From the NCBI GenBank assembly GCA_050184585.1, contig JBFXAF010000006.1, forward strand, positions 186,001 through 250,000: a stretch of DNA of 64,000 bases. Direction: 5' to 3'. The position numbers and the translations under genes are program-made. The stretch is from JBFXAF01 sp050184585 (lineage in GTDB: Bacteria > Pseudomonadota > Alphaproteobacteria > Rhizobiales > Rhizobiaceae). This document shows, piece after piece, positions 15,235-23,456 of the stretch; position 1 is the first letter of the stretch, and each line of letters begins with the position of its first letter. The notes beneath the pieces were generated by a model. That model worked only from the letters and a program-made list of their open reading frames with translations. It searched no databases and was not told where the DNA came from.

Positions 15235-17672
15235 CCCTGCCGACCCAGGCGGAGATCGTCGTCATCGGCGGCGGCATCATCGGCTGCTCGACCGCCTACC
15301 ATCTGGCCCGCGACCACAAGGTTGACGTGGTGCTGCTCGAGCAGGGCAGGCTGACGTCGGGCTCGACCTGGCACGCGGCCGGACTTGTCGGACAGCTACG
15401 CTCCTCGGCGTCGATCACGCGGGTGCTGAAGTACTCGGTCGAGCTCTACAAGGGGCTGGAGGCCGAGACGGGGCTTGCCACCGGCTGGAAGATGACCGGC
15501 TGCCTGCGGCTCGCGACCAACCAGGACCGGTGGACGGAATTCCGCCGACTGGCGACGACCGCAAAGAGTTTCGGCATGGACATGCAGCTCCTGTCGCCGG
15601 CCGAGGTGAAAAAGATGTGGCCGCTGATGGAGGTCTCCGACCTCGTCGGCGCGTCGTGGCTGCCCACCGACGGACAGGCGAGCCCGTCCGACATCACGCA
15701 GTCGCTCGCCAAGGGCGCGCGACTGCATGGCGCCAGGCTGTTCGAGGAGGTGCGCGTCACGGGCTTCGAGACGAAGGACGGACGCATCGTCAAAGTGAAG
15801 ACGAGCCAGGGGGACATCGCCTGCGAGAAGGTGGTGAACTGCGCCGGCCAGTGGGCGCGGCAGGTTGGCGCGATGGCGGGCATCAACGTGCCGCTGCAAC
15901 CGGTGAAACACCAATACATCATCACCGAGCGGATCGAGGGGCTCGCCTCCGACGCGCCGACGATCCGCGACCCGGACCGTCGCACCTATTTCAAGGAGGA
16001 GGTCGGGGGGCTGGTGATGGGCGGCTACGAGCCGAACCCCATATCCTGGACGACGGCAGACGTGCCGAACGACTGGGAGTTCAGGCTGTTCGATGACGAC
16101 TTCGACCATTTCGAGCAGCACATGGCGGAGGCGATCGCTCGCGTGCCGGCGCTCGAAAAGGTCGGCGTCAAGAAGATGATCAACGGACCTGAGAGCTTTA
16201 CGCCCGACGGCAACTTCATCCTCGGCGTCGCGCCGGAATGCGCCAACATGTTCGTTGGCGCGGGCTTCAACGCCTTCGGCATCGCCTCTGCCGGCGGCGC
16301 GGGCTGGGTGCTGGCGCAGTGGACGGTCGACGGCGAGGCGCCGCTCGACCTGTGGGTCGTCGACATTCGCCGATTCTCGGGGCTCCACCACGACCGCGAC
16401 TGGGTGCGCGACCGTACGCTGGAGGCCTATGGCAAGCACTACACGATCGGATTTCCGCACGAGGAATACGAGAGCGGGAGGCCGCGCATCGTCTCGCCGC
16501 TCTACGACAGGCTCAAGAAGCACCACGCGGTTTTCGGCTCCAAGCTCGGCTGGGAGCGACCCAACTGGTTCGCGCGGGATGGCGTCGCCGCCAAGGACGT
16601 CTATTCGATGGGCCGGCAGAACTGGTTCGACGCCGTTGGCGCGGAACACCGGCACGTCCGCGAAAAGTTGGGCATCTTCGACCAGTCGTCCTTCGCGAAG
16701 TACGAACTGACCGGCCCCGACGCGGCCAAGGCGCTGGACTGGATCTGCGCGAACGACGTGGCGAAGCCTGTCGGCCAGCTGACCTACACGCAGCTCCTGA
16801 ACAGCCGCGGCGGCATCGAAGCGGACCTGACCGTCGCGCGACTCGGTGAGGACAGGTTCTACATCGTCACCGGCACGGGCTTCCGAACGCACGATCTGGG
16901 GTGGATCGCGGACCACATCCCGGCCGGGCTCGACACAGGGCTGAACGACGTGACCGAGGAATTCGGCACGCTGTCGCTGATGGGGCCGCGGGCACGGGAC
17001 GTGCTCGAGAAAGTGACCGACGCGGACGTCTCGAACGCTGCGTTCCCCTTCGGCCATGTCCGCGAGATCGAGATCGCCGGAGCGGCGGTCAGGGCGCTGC
17101 GCGTCACTTATGTCGGCGAGCTCGGCTGGGAACTGCATGTGCCGATCGCGGCCACTGGCGACGTGTTCGACGCGTTGATGGAAGCCGGCAAGAAGCACGA
17201 CATCCGGCCGGTCGGATACCGGGCGCTGGAGTCGCTCAGGCTCGAAAAGGGCTACCGCGCCTGGGGCTCCGACATCACGCCGAACGACACGCCGTTCGAG
17301 GCAGGTCTCGGCTGGGCGGTGAAGCTCAGGAAGAACACCGACTTCATGGGGCGCAAGGCGCTGTCGACGGCCAACGGCGCGGCGCTGAAAAAACGCTTCG
17401 CAGGCTTCACCGTCGACGATCCGGCCATCGTGCTGGTCGGGCGCGAGACGATCCTGCGCGACGGCGAGCCGGTCGGCTACCTGACCTCGGGCGGCTACGG
17501 CTACACGGTCGGCAGGCCGATCGGCTACGGCTACGTGCGCAGCGCCGACGCCGTGACGGACGACTTCCTCGCCTCGGGCAGCTACGAGCTGGTGGTGGCA
17601 ATGGAGCGCACCAAGGCGCGGATCACGATGGAGCCGCTGTACGACCCCAAGGGCGAGCGGGTGAAGGGATGA
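15231..17672 (+). CDS. dimethylglycine/sarcosine dehydrogenase-like flavoprotein (DAO + GcvT)
   Basis: 813-aa fusion of an N-terminal FAD-dependent amine dehydrogenase domain (about 1-370) and a C-terminal glycine-cleavage-T-like folate domain (about 430-810). GGGIIG at 13-18 binds FAD. GSTWHAAGL puts His48 where dimethylglycine dehydrogenase carries covalently bound FAD. The reaction is oxidative N-demethylation, with transfer of the one-carbon unit to tetrahydrofolate. The ATG overlaps the kinase stop by four bases. With the betaine importer upstream and sarcosine oxidase at 59441-64000, dimethylglycine is the best guess; sarcosine is the alternative. Confidence 0.85.
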   Translation: MTLPTQAEIVVIGGGIIGCSTAYHLARDHKVDVVLLEQGRLTSGSTWHAAGLVGQLRSSASITRVLKYSVELYKGLEAETGLATGWKMTGCLRLATNQDRWTEFRRLATTAKSFGMDMQLLSPAEVKKMWPLMEVSDLVGASWLPTDGQASPSDITQSLAKGARLHGARLFEEVRVTGFETKDGRIVKVKTSQGDIACEKVVNCAGQWARQVGAMAGINVPLQPVKHQYIITERIEGLASDAPTIRDPDRRTYFKEEVGGLVMGGYEPNPISWTTADVPNDWEFRLFDDDFDHFEQHMAEAIARVPALEKVGVKKMINGPESFTPDGNFILGVAPECANMFVGAGFNAFGIASAGGAGWVLAQWTVDGEAPLDLWVVDIRRFSGLHHDRDWVRDRTLEAYGKHYTIGFPHEEYESGRPRIVSPLYDRLKKHHAVFGSKLGWERPNWFARDGVAAKDVYSMGRQNWFDAVGAEHRHVREKLGIFDQSSFAKYELTGPDAAKALDWICANDVAKPVGQLTYTQLLNSRGGIEADLTVARLGEDRFYIVTGTGFRTHDLGWIADHIPAGLDTGLNDVTEEFGTLSLMGPRARDVLEKVTDADVSNAAFPFGHVREIEIAGAAVRALRVTYVGELGWELHVPIAATGDVFDALMEAGKKHDIRPVGYRALESLRLEKGYRAWGSDITPNDTPFEAGLGWAVKLRKNTDFMGRKALSTANGAALKKRFAGFTVDDPAIVLVGRETILRDGEPVGYLTSGGYGYTVGRPIGYGYVRSADAVTDDFLASGSYELVVAMERTKARITMEPLYDPKGERVKG

Positions 17673-18169
17673 AAGCCGGAATTGGGACGGCGATCGCCGC
17701 GGTCGGGTTTCTGGCCGGGGTCTGCCAGTCGGCGGCGGCGACGATCGACATACGCGACTGCCCGCTGGACACGACGGTCTTCGTCGATCCGTGGGCCGGC
17801 GCGAGTTTCACGGTCGAGCGCGTCGGCACGCTATACAACTGGCTCTGCCCCGACGGTTTCGAGCCGCCCGACGCTATGTGCAGCGGACCCTATGGCGACC
17901 TCGTGCTGGAAGGCTCGTATCGCGAGAGCAACGATGGCGAACCGAAAGCGATGACGGCGATCTGGAGCGTCATCAAGGGCGTGCCATGCTGCGGCTGGAA
18001 CGTCGAGGACGGCCGCTCCGCGGTCACCGGAAACGCGGATTTCAGATGGCTGGCGCCCGCCGACGTGCCGACGCTGAGGGAGATGCCTTTCCTGTCGATC
18101 GAGGCGCTGTCGTATCAAGGCTCGGACTTCGGCAATCCGGTCAACGCGGCGTCGTGTCGTACGAGGTGA
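17669..18169 (+). CDS. small secreted cysteine-containing protein of unknown function
   Basis: 166 aa; I do not recognise a family. A Sec signal (MKAGIGTAIAAVGFLAGVCQSAAA) ends near residue 24. The mature part has six Cys (DCP, LCP, MCS, CC, SCR) that could form disulfides, and many Trp/Pro. Its ATG overlaps the flavoprotein stop by four bases, so it is translated with the betaine operon, and it is the last gene. Its 3' end overlaps the 3' end of convergent bigR by 29 bases. Periplasmic location is inferred from the signal. Confidence 0.7.
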   Translation: MKAGIGTAIAAVGFLAGVCQSAAATIDIRDCPLDTTVFVDPWAGASFTVERVGTLYNWLCPDGFEPPDAMCSGPYGDLVLEGSYRESNDGEPKAMTAIWSVIKGVPCCGWNVEDGRSAVTGNADFRWLAPADVPTLREMPFLSIEALSYQGSDFGNPVNAASCRTR

Positions 18170-18506
18170 CGGGCGCGCCCAGATCGATCTTTGGCGCGCA
18201 ATAGAGCGCATAAAGCGTCTTGAGCACTTCCTCCACCTCGGTGCTCGCAAGCCGGTAGTGAATCTGCTGGCCATCGCGCCGTGTCCTGACCAGGCCGAGC
18301 GCGCGCATCTTGGCCAGGTGCTGAGAGGCCGCCGCGACGGTCAGCCCGACGATCTCGGCAAGCCTACCGACCGTCTTCTCGCCCTCCAGCAGATTGCAAA
18401 GCACCACCAAACGCTTGGCGTTCGCCATCGCGGTCAGCAGGCTCGATGCGGCCTCCGCACTCTCCTTGAAGGCGGCCAGGGTTTTTTCGTTCATCTCGAT
18501 TTTCAT
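18141..18506 (-). CDS. bigR: BigR/SqrR-type ArsR repressor sensing sulfide/persulfide
   Basis: ArsR-family winged-helix repressor (121 aa from the ATG at 18506). The BigR mark is a Cys pair: Cys37 in LVVLCNLLEGEKTVG and Cys103 in LYALYCAPK, which form a tetra- or disulfide bridge with persulfides and release DNA in BigR/SqrR. The recognition helix is TVAAASQHLAKMRALGLV. A GTG at 18515 is a possible longer start, but the -10 box ends so close that the mRNA probably begins at about the 18506 ATG (leaderless). It is divergent from the persulfide detoxification operon it should control. Confidence 0.88.
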   Translation of the reverse strand: MKIEMNEKTLAAFKESAEAASSLLTAMANAKRLVVLCNLLEGEKTVGRLAEIVGLTVAAASQHLAKMRALGLVRTRRDGQQIHYRLASTEVEEVLKTLYALYCAPKIDLGAPVTSYDTTPR

Positions 18507-18508
18507 AC

Positions 18509-18551
18509 TTGACACTATAGCAGTTGCGCAATTACTTTACAATTACCAATC
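18509..18551. promoter_or_regulatory. overlapping divergent promoters and direct repeat, BigR control region
   Basis: Plus strand: TTGACA (18509-18514), 18 bases, TACTTT (18533-18538), leading to the DUF2892 gene. Minus strand: TTGTAA (complement of 18537-18542), 17 bases, TATAGT (complement of 18514-18519), leading to bigR. The two overlap almost completely. CAATTAC occurs twice, 11 bases apart (18529-18535 and 18540-18546), about one helical turn: a candidate BigR operator covering both promoters. Confidence 0.6.
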
Positions 18552-18566
18552 ACAAGGAGCCCTCCC

Positions 18567-18791
18567 ATGGCCAATGTCGGCAGCTCGGACCGCCTGGTCC
18601 GCGCGATCCTCGGACTCGTCCTCATCGCAGCACCTTTCCTGCCGTTCACCGCAATGCTGTTTGCGGGCTGGGGCGCGTGGTCATATCTCGTTGCAGCGGT
18701 CGGCCTCGTGCTGGTCGGCACCTCGGCCATGCGCTTCTGCCCACTCTACGCGATTTTCGGGGCGAACACCTGCCCGGCGGCACGGCGCTGA
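18567..18791 (+). CDS. DUF2892 (YgaP-like) membrane protein
   Basis: 74 aa with two membrane helices (about 10-30 and 35-52) and the DUF2892 pattern NVGSSDRLVRAILGLVLI, ending RFCPLYAIFGANTCP. The CP/NTCP cysteines are typical of the sulfur-linked subgroup; in E. coli YgaP this domain is fused to a rhodanese. AAGGAG lies seven bases before the ATG. It is the first gene of the BigR-controlled operon, one base before the next ATG. It probably assists sulfur transfer at the inner membrane. Confidence 0.82.
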   Translation: MANVGSSDRLVRAILGLVLIAAPFLPFTAMLFAGWGAWSYLVAAVGLVLVGTSAMRFCPLYAIFGANTCPAARR

Positions 18792-18792
18792 C

Positions 18793-19221
18793 ATGGCGAC
18801 CGAGTTCACCCCCTTCGCCTCGCTCGCCGGTGGCGCGCTGATCGGCCTTGCGGCGGTCATGCTCATGGCGCTGCATGGCAAGATCGCCGGCATGACCGGC
18901 ATCGTCGCCGGCGTCATCCCGCCCGCCGCGAGCGACTGGGCGTGGCGCGCGGCCTTCCTTCTCGGGACGATAACCGCACCGGCGCTCATGGTCGCGACAG
19001 GCATGGTCGCAATCCCCTTCCAGGTTCCCGTGTCGACCGCGGCGCTCGTCACGGGCGGCCTCATCGTCGGCGTCGGCGTCACCCTTGGCGGCGGCTGCAC
19101 GAGCGGACATGGCGTCTGCGGCATGGCCAGGCTGTCGCCGCGCTCGATCGTCGCGACGCTGGTCTTCATGGCGGCTACCTTCGCCACCGTGTTCGTCGTC
19201 CGCCACCTGATCGGAGCCTGA
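18793..19221 (+). CDS. YeeE/YedE (TsuA-like) membrane protein, first half
   Basis: 142-aa inner-membrane protein with about four helices. GGGCTSGHGVCGMARLSPRS (about 96-115) is the hallmark loop of YeeE/YedE proteins, whose conserved Cys relays thiosulfate in TsuA. Full-length family members join two such halves; here they are separate genes, this one and the next after three bases. Within the BigR operon the pair probably moves a reduced sulfur species across the membrane. The ATG follows the DUF2892 stop by one base. Confidence 0.85.
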   Translation: MATEFTPFASLAGGALIGLAAVMLMALHGKIAGMTGIVAGVIPPAASDWAWRAAFLLGTITAPALMVATGMVAIPFQVPVSTAALVTGGLIVGVGVTLGGGCTSGHGVCGMARLSPRSIVATLVFMAATFATVFVVRHLIGA

Positions 19222-19224
19222 TCC

Positions 19225-19662
19225 ATGCAAAAGATCGTCTCCGCCCTCGTGATCGGCGCGCTGTTCGGCGCGGGAATCGCCATCTCGGGCATGGGCAACC
19301 CAGCCAAGGTGCTCAACTTCTTCGACCTGGCGGGCAGCTTCGACCCGAGCCTGATCCTCGTCATGGTCAGCGCGCTCGCGGTCACCGGCATCGGCTACCA
19401 GGTCGTGTTCCGGACACGCTCCGCCCCAGTCTGCACGAGCACATTCGACATTCCAACCAATCGCCGCATCGACCTGCCGCTGATCGCGGGCTCCGCCGTC
19501 TTCGGCATCGGATGGGGAATCACGGGCTTCTGCCCGGGCGGCGCCGTACCGATGCTCGGCCTCGGAAACACAGAGACGGCGATCTTCATCGCATCGATGG
19601 TCACTGGGATCGTCGTCGCGAGGACGATGCGGCAGCGCACCGCACGTCTCGCATCCGCCTGA
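19225..19662 (+). CDS. YeeE/YedE (TsuA-like) membrane protein, second half
   Basis: 145 aa, four helices. GAGIAISGMGNPAKVLNFFD (about 15-34) and GWGITGFCPGGAVPMLGLGN (about 97-116) are the second-half signatures (DUF6691), with the conserved Cys in FCPGG. It should pair with the preceding 142-aa protein to give one pore. It is located between that gene and the persulfide dioxygenase, all in one direction with short gaps. Transport of thiosulfate or a related ion is inferred from the family. Confidence 0.85.
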   Translation: MQKIVSALVIGALFGAGIAISGMGNPAKVLNFFDLAGSFDPSLILVMVSALAVTGIGYQVVFRTRSAPVCTSTFDIPTNRRIDLPLIAGSAVFGIGWGITGFCPGGAVPMLGLGNTETAIFIASMVTGIVVARTMRQRTARLASA

Positions 19663-19689
19663 CCGCCACGAACAGGAAAGGGAAATGCC

Positions 19690-20586
19690 ATGAACGCCAA
19701 CGCACCCTTCGTGCCGGACCTTTCGGTGAAGCCGCAGGTGACGGCATTCTTCGACGAACCGACGAACACGGTCAGCTACGTGGTGGCGGACCCAGGTTCC
19801 AACGCCTGCGCGGTCATCGATTCGGTCATGGACATCGACTATGCGGCCGGGCGCATCGCCTACCGCTCGGCCGACGCAATCATCGCCTTCATCCGCGATC
19901 ACGGCCTCAAGCTTGAGTGGCTGATCGAGACGCATGTGCACGCCGACCACCTCTCGGGCGCGCCATACATCCAGGAAAAACTGGGCGGCAGGATCGGCAT
20001 CGGCGAGAACATCGTGGTCGTCCAGGAGACCTTCGGCAAGGTCTTCAACGAGGGCACGGAGTTCCAGCGCGACGGCTCGCAGTTCGATCGCCTGTTCAAG
20101 GACGGAGACAGCTACCAGATCGGCTCGATGACCGCTCGCACCATGCACACGCCGGGGCACACGCCGGCGTGCATGACGCATGTGATCGGCGATGCCGCAT
20201 TCGTGGGCGATACGCTGTTCATGCCGGACGGTGGCTCGGCGCGGGCGGATTTTCCCGGCGGGGACGCGCGGACACTGTACCGCTCGATCAAACGCGTCCT
20301 TTCGCTGCCGGGCGAGATGCGGCTGTTCATGTGCCACGACTATGGGCCCAACGGCCGCGACATACGCTGGGAGACCACGGTCGCGGAGCAGCGCGAAAGT
20401 AACATCCACGTCAGGGACGGGATCAGCGAGGACGAGTTCGTAGCGACCCGCGAGGCGCGCGACGCCACCCTCGCCATGCCGAAGCTCATCATCCCCTCGC
20501 TCCAGGTGAACATGAAGGCGGGCGAACTGCCCACACCCGACGAGAGCGGCAAGCGCTTCCTCAAGGTGCCGATCAACGGCCTCTGA
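19690..20586 (+). CDS. blh: persulfide dioxygenase, ETHE1/Blh-like metallo-beta-lactamase fold
   Basis: 298-aa MBL-fold hydrolase of the ETHE1/Blh group, which oxidises glutathione persulfide to sulfite with a single iron. Metal motif THVHADHLSG gives His82, His84, Asp86, His87; GHTPACMTHV and FVGDTLFMPDGG follow with further ligands. Length and order match the Blh proteins that Agrobacterium and Xylella encode beside bigR. AGGAAAGGGAAATGCC upstream gives a good ribosome site. It should act in the cytoplasm on persulfides that also inactivate BigR. Confidence 0.87.
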   Translation: MNANAPFVPDLSVKPQVTAFFDEPTNTVSYVVADPGSNACAVIDSVMDIDYAAGRIAYRSADAIIAFIRDHGLKLEWLIETHVHADHLSGAPYIQEKLGGRIGIGENIVVVQETFGKVFNEGTEFQRDGSQFDRLFKDGDSYQIGSMTARTMHTPGHTPACMTHVIGDAAFVGDTLFMPDGGSARADFPGGDARTLYRSIKRVLSLPGEMRLFMCHDYGPNGRDIRWETTVAEQRESNIHVRDGISEDEFVATREARDATLAMPKLIIPSLQVNMKAGELPTPDESGKRFLKVPINGL

Positions 20587-20609
20587 AACGCCGACGAAGG
20601 ACAATCGCC

Positions 20610-20954
20610 ATGCAAGCGAAAAAACTCCATGACCGGTTCTCGGTTTCCGAACAGATCGATCCTCGAGACGTCGCGGCGATCGCCGCCGCCGGCTACCGGT
20701 CCATCATCTGCAATCGACCCGACCGCGAAGGCTGGGGACAACCAGATTTCGCGGAAATCGAGGGGGCGGCGCAGGCTGCGGGCCTGAAAGCCGCATATCT
20801 TCCGATCACACCGGGCGCGACGAGCGAAGAGCAGGTGCGGCGGTTCGCCGAGCTGATCGCGACGCTGCCCGGACCCGTGCTCGGCTATTGCCGCAGCGGC
20901 GCGCGCGCGGCAGGTCTCTGGGAGACGGCGCAATCGCTGCGGATCGTCGGCTAG
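20610..20954 (+). CDS. DUF442/TIGR01244 sulfurtransferase-phosphatase domain protein
   Basis: 114-aa protein of the DUF442 group, a cysteine-phosphatase-like fold often fused to the Blh dioxygenase. The active loop is CRSGAR at 94-99 with nucleophile Cys94; RPDREGWGQPDFAEIE and YLPITPG are family landmarks. Within bigR operons it probably shuttles sulfane sulfur to or from the dioxygenase. In Xylella Blh the same domain is fused; here it is a separate gene 23 bases downstream. Confidence 0.83.
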   Translation: MQAKKLHDRFSVSEQIDPRDVAAIAAAGYRSIICNRPDREGWGQPDFAEIEGAAQAAGLKAAYLPITPGATSEEQVRRFAELIATLPGPVLGYCRSGARAAGLWETAQSLRIVG

Positions 20955-20960
20955 ACCGTC

Positions 20961-22682
20961 ATGAAGCGGTCGCGGTCCTACCTGCCCTTCCTGGAGTGGG
21001 CGTCGGTCTACTCGAGGAAACAGGTCGAGCACGACCTATTGGCGGCGGTGATCGTGACGATCATGCTCGTCCCCCAGAGCCTGGCCTACGCAATGCTGGC
21101 GGGACTGCCGCCGCATGTCGGGCTCTATGCGTCGATCCTGCCGCTGGTCGCCTATGCGATCTTCGGGACCAGCCGCACCCTCGCCGTCGGCCCGGTGGCC
21201 GTCGTGTCGCTGATGACGGCGGCGGCGGCGGGTCAGGTCGCCGCACAAGGCACCGACGCCTACCTGGAAGCGGCAATCGCGCTTGCCCTGCTCTCGGGAC
21301 TGATCCTCGTCGCAATGTCGGTCCTGCGGCTCGGCTTCCTCGCCAATTTCCTCAGCCATCCGGCCATCTCGGGCTTCATCTCCGCGTCCGGAATCCTGAT
21401 CACCGCCAGCCAGGCGAAACATATTCTCGGCGTTTCGGCCGCCGGCGAAACCCTGCCGGCGATGATCAGCGAACTCGTCCCGAAACTCGGAGGCACGAAT
21501 CCATACACGCTGACGATCGGTGTTCTGTCGCTGGCTTTCCTGTTCTGGGTGCGCAAGCGGCTGAAGCCGCTTCTGGTCGGCATGGGGCTGACGGCGCGGT
21601 CAGCCGAGATGATAGCCAAGGCCGGACCCGTGGCGGCGATCGGGGCGACCATTGGCGCCGTGCTCACATTCAAACTCGAAGCGCACGGCGTGAAGATCGT
21701 CGGCGACATCCCCGCCGGCCTTCCGCCTTTCGCGCTGCCGGAGTTCGACCCGGCACTCTGGCAACGGCTGCTGCCGGCAGCGGCGGTGATCAGCCTGGTC
21801 GGCTTCGTCGAGTCCGTTTCGGTCGCGCAGACGCTGGCTGCCAAGCGCCGGCAGCGTATCGCGCCGGATCATGAACTGACCGGCCTCGGCGCCGCCAACA
21901 TCGCCTCCGCCCTGTCCGGCGGATACCCGGTTACCGGAGGCTTCGCGCGTTCGGTGGTGAACTTCGACGCAGGCGCGGAGACGCCCATGGCGGGGGTTTT
22001 CACCGCGTTGGGCATCCTTGCCGCGACGCTCGTCCTGACGCCGATGTTCCGCTTCCTGCCGCAGGCGGTCCTCGCGGCCACCATCATCGTCGCGGTGCTG
22101 TCGCTGGTCGACACCAAGGCGATCATGCGGACCTTCGCCTATTCGAAGTCAGATTTCGCGGCGATGGCTGTGACGATCGCCGCCGTCCTCGTGGTCGGCG
22201 TCGAAGCCGGCATTCTCGCAGGCGTCGGACTGTCCCTGATCCTCTTCCTCTACCGGACGAGCCGCCCACATGTCGCGGTCGTCGGCCAGGTGCCAGGCAC
22301 CGAGCATTTCCGGAACGTCGAGCGACACACGGTGATCACGCATCCCGAGATCCTGTCGATCCGGGTCGACGAGAGCCTGTACTTCGCGAATGCGCGGTTT
22401 CTGGAGGACACGCTCCAGGAGGCGGTGGCGACGCGGCCGGAGCTGAAACACGTAGTGCTCATGTGCCCGGCCGTGAACATGATCGACGCCTCGGCGCTCG
22501 AAAGCCTCGAAGCCATCGCCCATCGACTTGCCGATGCAGGCGTCGGCTTTCACCTTTCCGAGATCAAGGGGCCAGTAATGGACCGCCTGAAGCGGTCTGA
22601 TTTCTTCGAACACTTCCAGGGCAGTGTGTTCCTGTCGCATCACGACGCCATTCGTGACCTCGCGAGACCAGCCAGGTCGTGA
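20961..22682 (+). CDS. SulP-family anion transporter with STAS domain
   Basis: 573-aa inner-membrane transporter. The N-terminal membrane domain (to about residue 420) carries QSLAYAMLAGLPPHVGLYAS and SGGYPVTGGFARSVVNFDAG, the SulP signatures. The cytoplasmic STAS domain (about 440-555) contains LMCPAVNMIDASALESLE. As the last gene of the BigR operon it probably exports sulfite/sulfate produced by persulfide oxidation, or takes up sulfate. It begins six bases after the preceding stop. The direction of transport is inferred. Confidence 0.88.
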   Translation: MKRSRSYLPFLEWASVYSRKQVEHDLLAAVIVTIMLVPQSLAYAMLAGLPPHVGLYASILPLVAYAIFGTSRTLAVGPVAVVSLMTAAAAGQVAAQGTDAYLEAAIALALLSGLILVAMSVLRLGFLANFLSHPAISGFISASGILITASQAKHILGVSAAGETLPAMISELVPKLGGTNPYTLTIGVLSLAFLFWVRKRLKPLLVGMGLTARSAEMIAKAGPVAAIGATIGAVLTFKLEAHGVKIVGDIPAGLPPFALPEFDPALWQRLLPAAAVISLVGFVESVSVAQTLAAKRRQRIAPDHELTGLGAANIASALSGGYPVTGGFARSVVNFDAGAETPMAGVFTALGILAATLVLTPMFRFLPQAVLAATIIVAVLSLVDTKAIMRTFAYSKSDFAAMAVTIAAVLVVGVEAGILAGVGLSLILFLYRTSRPHVAVVGQVPGTEHFRNVERHTVITHPEILSIRVDESLYFANARFLEDTLQEAVATRPELKHVVLMCPAVNMIDASALESLEAIAHRLADAGVGFHLSEIKGPVMDRLKRSDFFEHFQGSVFLSHHDAIRDLARPARS

Positions 22683-22707
22683 GATAGAGCGGCGCGCGAC
22701 CGGGCAT

Positions 22708-23340
22708 TCACGCCTTGCGCAGAACCACCGCTCGGCTCGGCACGGTCCCGACCTCGCCGGGCATGGAGACGTAGGGTCTGGTCTCCTCTACGCAGGCGAG
22801 ACCCCCCTGCCCTTCGAGCGCGACGATGCGATCGCCGAACCCGCGCTCCCACAGCGTGTTCTTCACGGTCAGCACGATAACTCCGCCCGGCCGGCAGATG
22901 CGAACCAGCTCATCCATGCCTTCCGCGCCGACATGACCCGTGGTGAAGACGCCAGCCGAGACGATGCCGGCGAAATGTCCGTCGGAAAAGGGCAGCGGTC
23001 CTCCGAGCGCAAGGCAGTGATAGGCGGCGTAGGCATTCTTCCCCCGCGCCACGGCCAGCATGCCTTCCGAGATGTCGAGCGCCTCGACCGCGGGATAGCC
23101 CATGATGCCCAGCCACTCGCCTATCAGGCCTGTGCCCGCGCCTGCGTCGAGGATCGGGAAAGCGCCGCGCGCCAGGTGGCGGGCGAGCAGCCCGAGGCAG
23201 ATGGTCGGATGGCGGTAGCCGGCGATGGCCATTTCCGCGTCGTAGGTCGAGGCCCAGCCGTCATAGAGAGCGGCAACCTCCTCCGGCGCCTTCGCGTCGT
23301 AGACCGACCCCAGCGCACCGCCATGCTTTCCGTCGGCCAT
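22708..23340 (-). CDS. class I SAM-dependent methyltransferase
   Basis: 210-aa methyltransferase. YDGWASTYDAEM opens the fold; motif I is ILDAGAGTGLIGEWL, then VEALDISEGMLAVAR and the post-motif GGVIVLTVKNTLW. It resembles the Williams-Beuren-type WBSCR27/UbiE-like group. Two starts have good ribosome sites, 23340 (GGAG, five bases) and 23352 (AGGA, six bases); I chose the shorter. It is convergent with the SulP gene and divergent from the VOC gene. The substrate is unknown. Confidence 0.78.
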   Translation of the reverse strand: MADGKHGGALGSVYDAKAPEEVAALYDGWASTYDAEMAIAGYRHPTICLGLLARHLARGAFPILDAGAGTGLIGEWLGIMGYPAVEALDISEGMLAVARGKNAYAAYHCLALGGPLPFSDGHFAGIVSAGVFTTGHVGAEGMDELVRICRPGGVIVLTVKNTLWERGFGDRIVALEGQGGLACVEETRPYVSMPGEVGTVPSRAVVLRKA

Positions 23341-23456
23341 GCCTACTCCCATGCTTCGTCCTGATCGATGATAGCCAAGCGGGCAAAACTGTGGAACCGT
23401 TCCGCCAACGAAACCGAATGCCAAGGGCAACGGCAAGAGCGGGCGGGCAGTGAAGA

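Noticed and set aside
18646..20604. 652-codon open frame on the minus strand
   Set aside because: Antisense to the YeeE/YedE and Blh genes, which have clear families; composition is His/Arg/Asp-rich as expected for a shadow frame at high GC.
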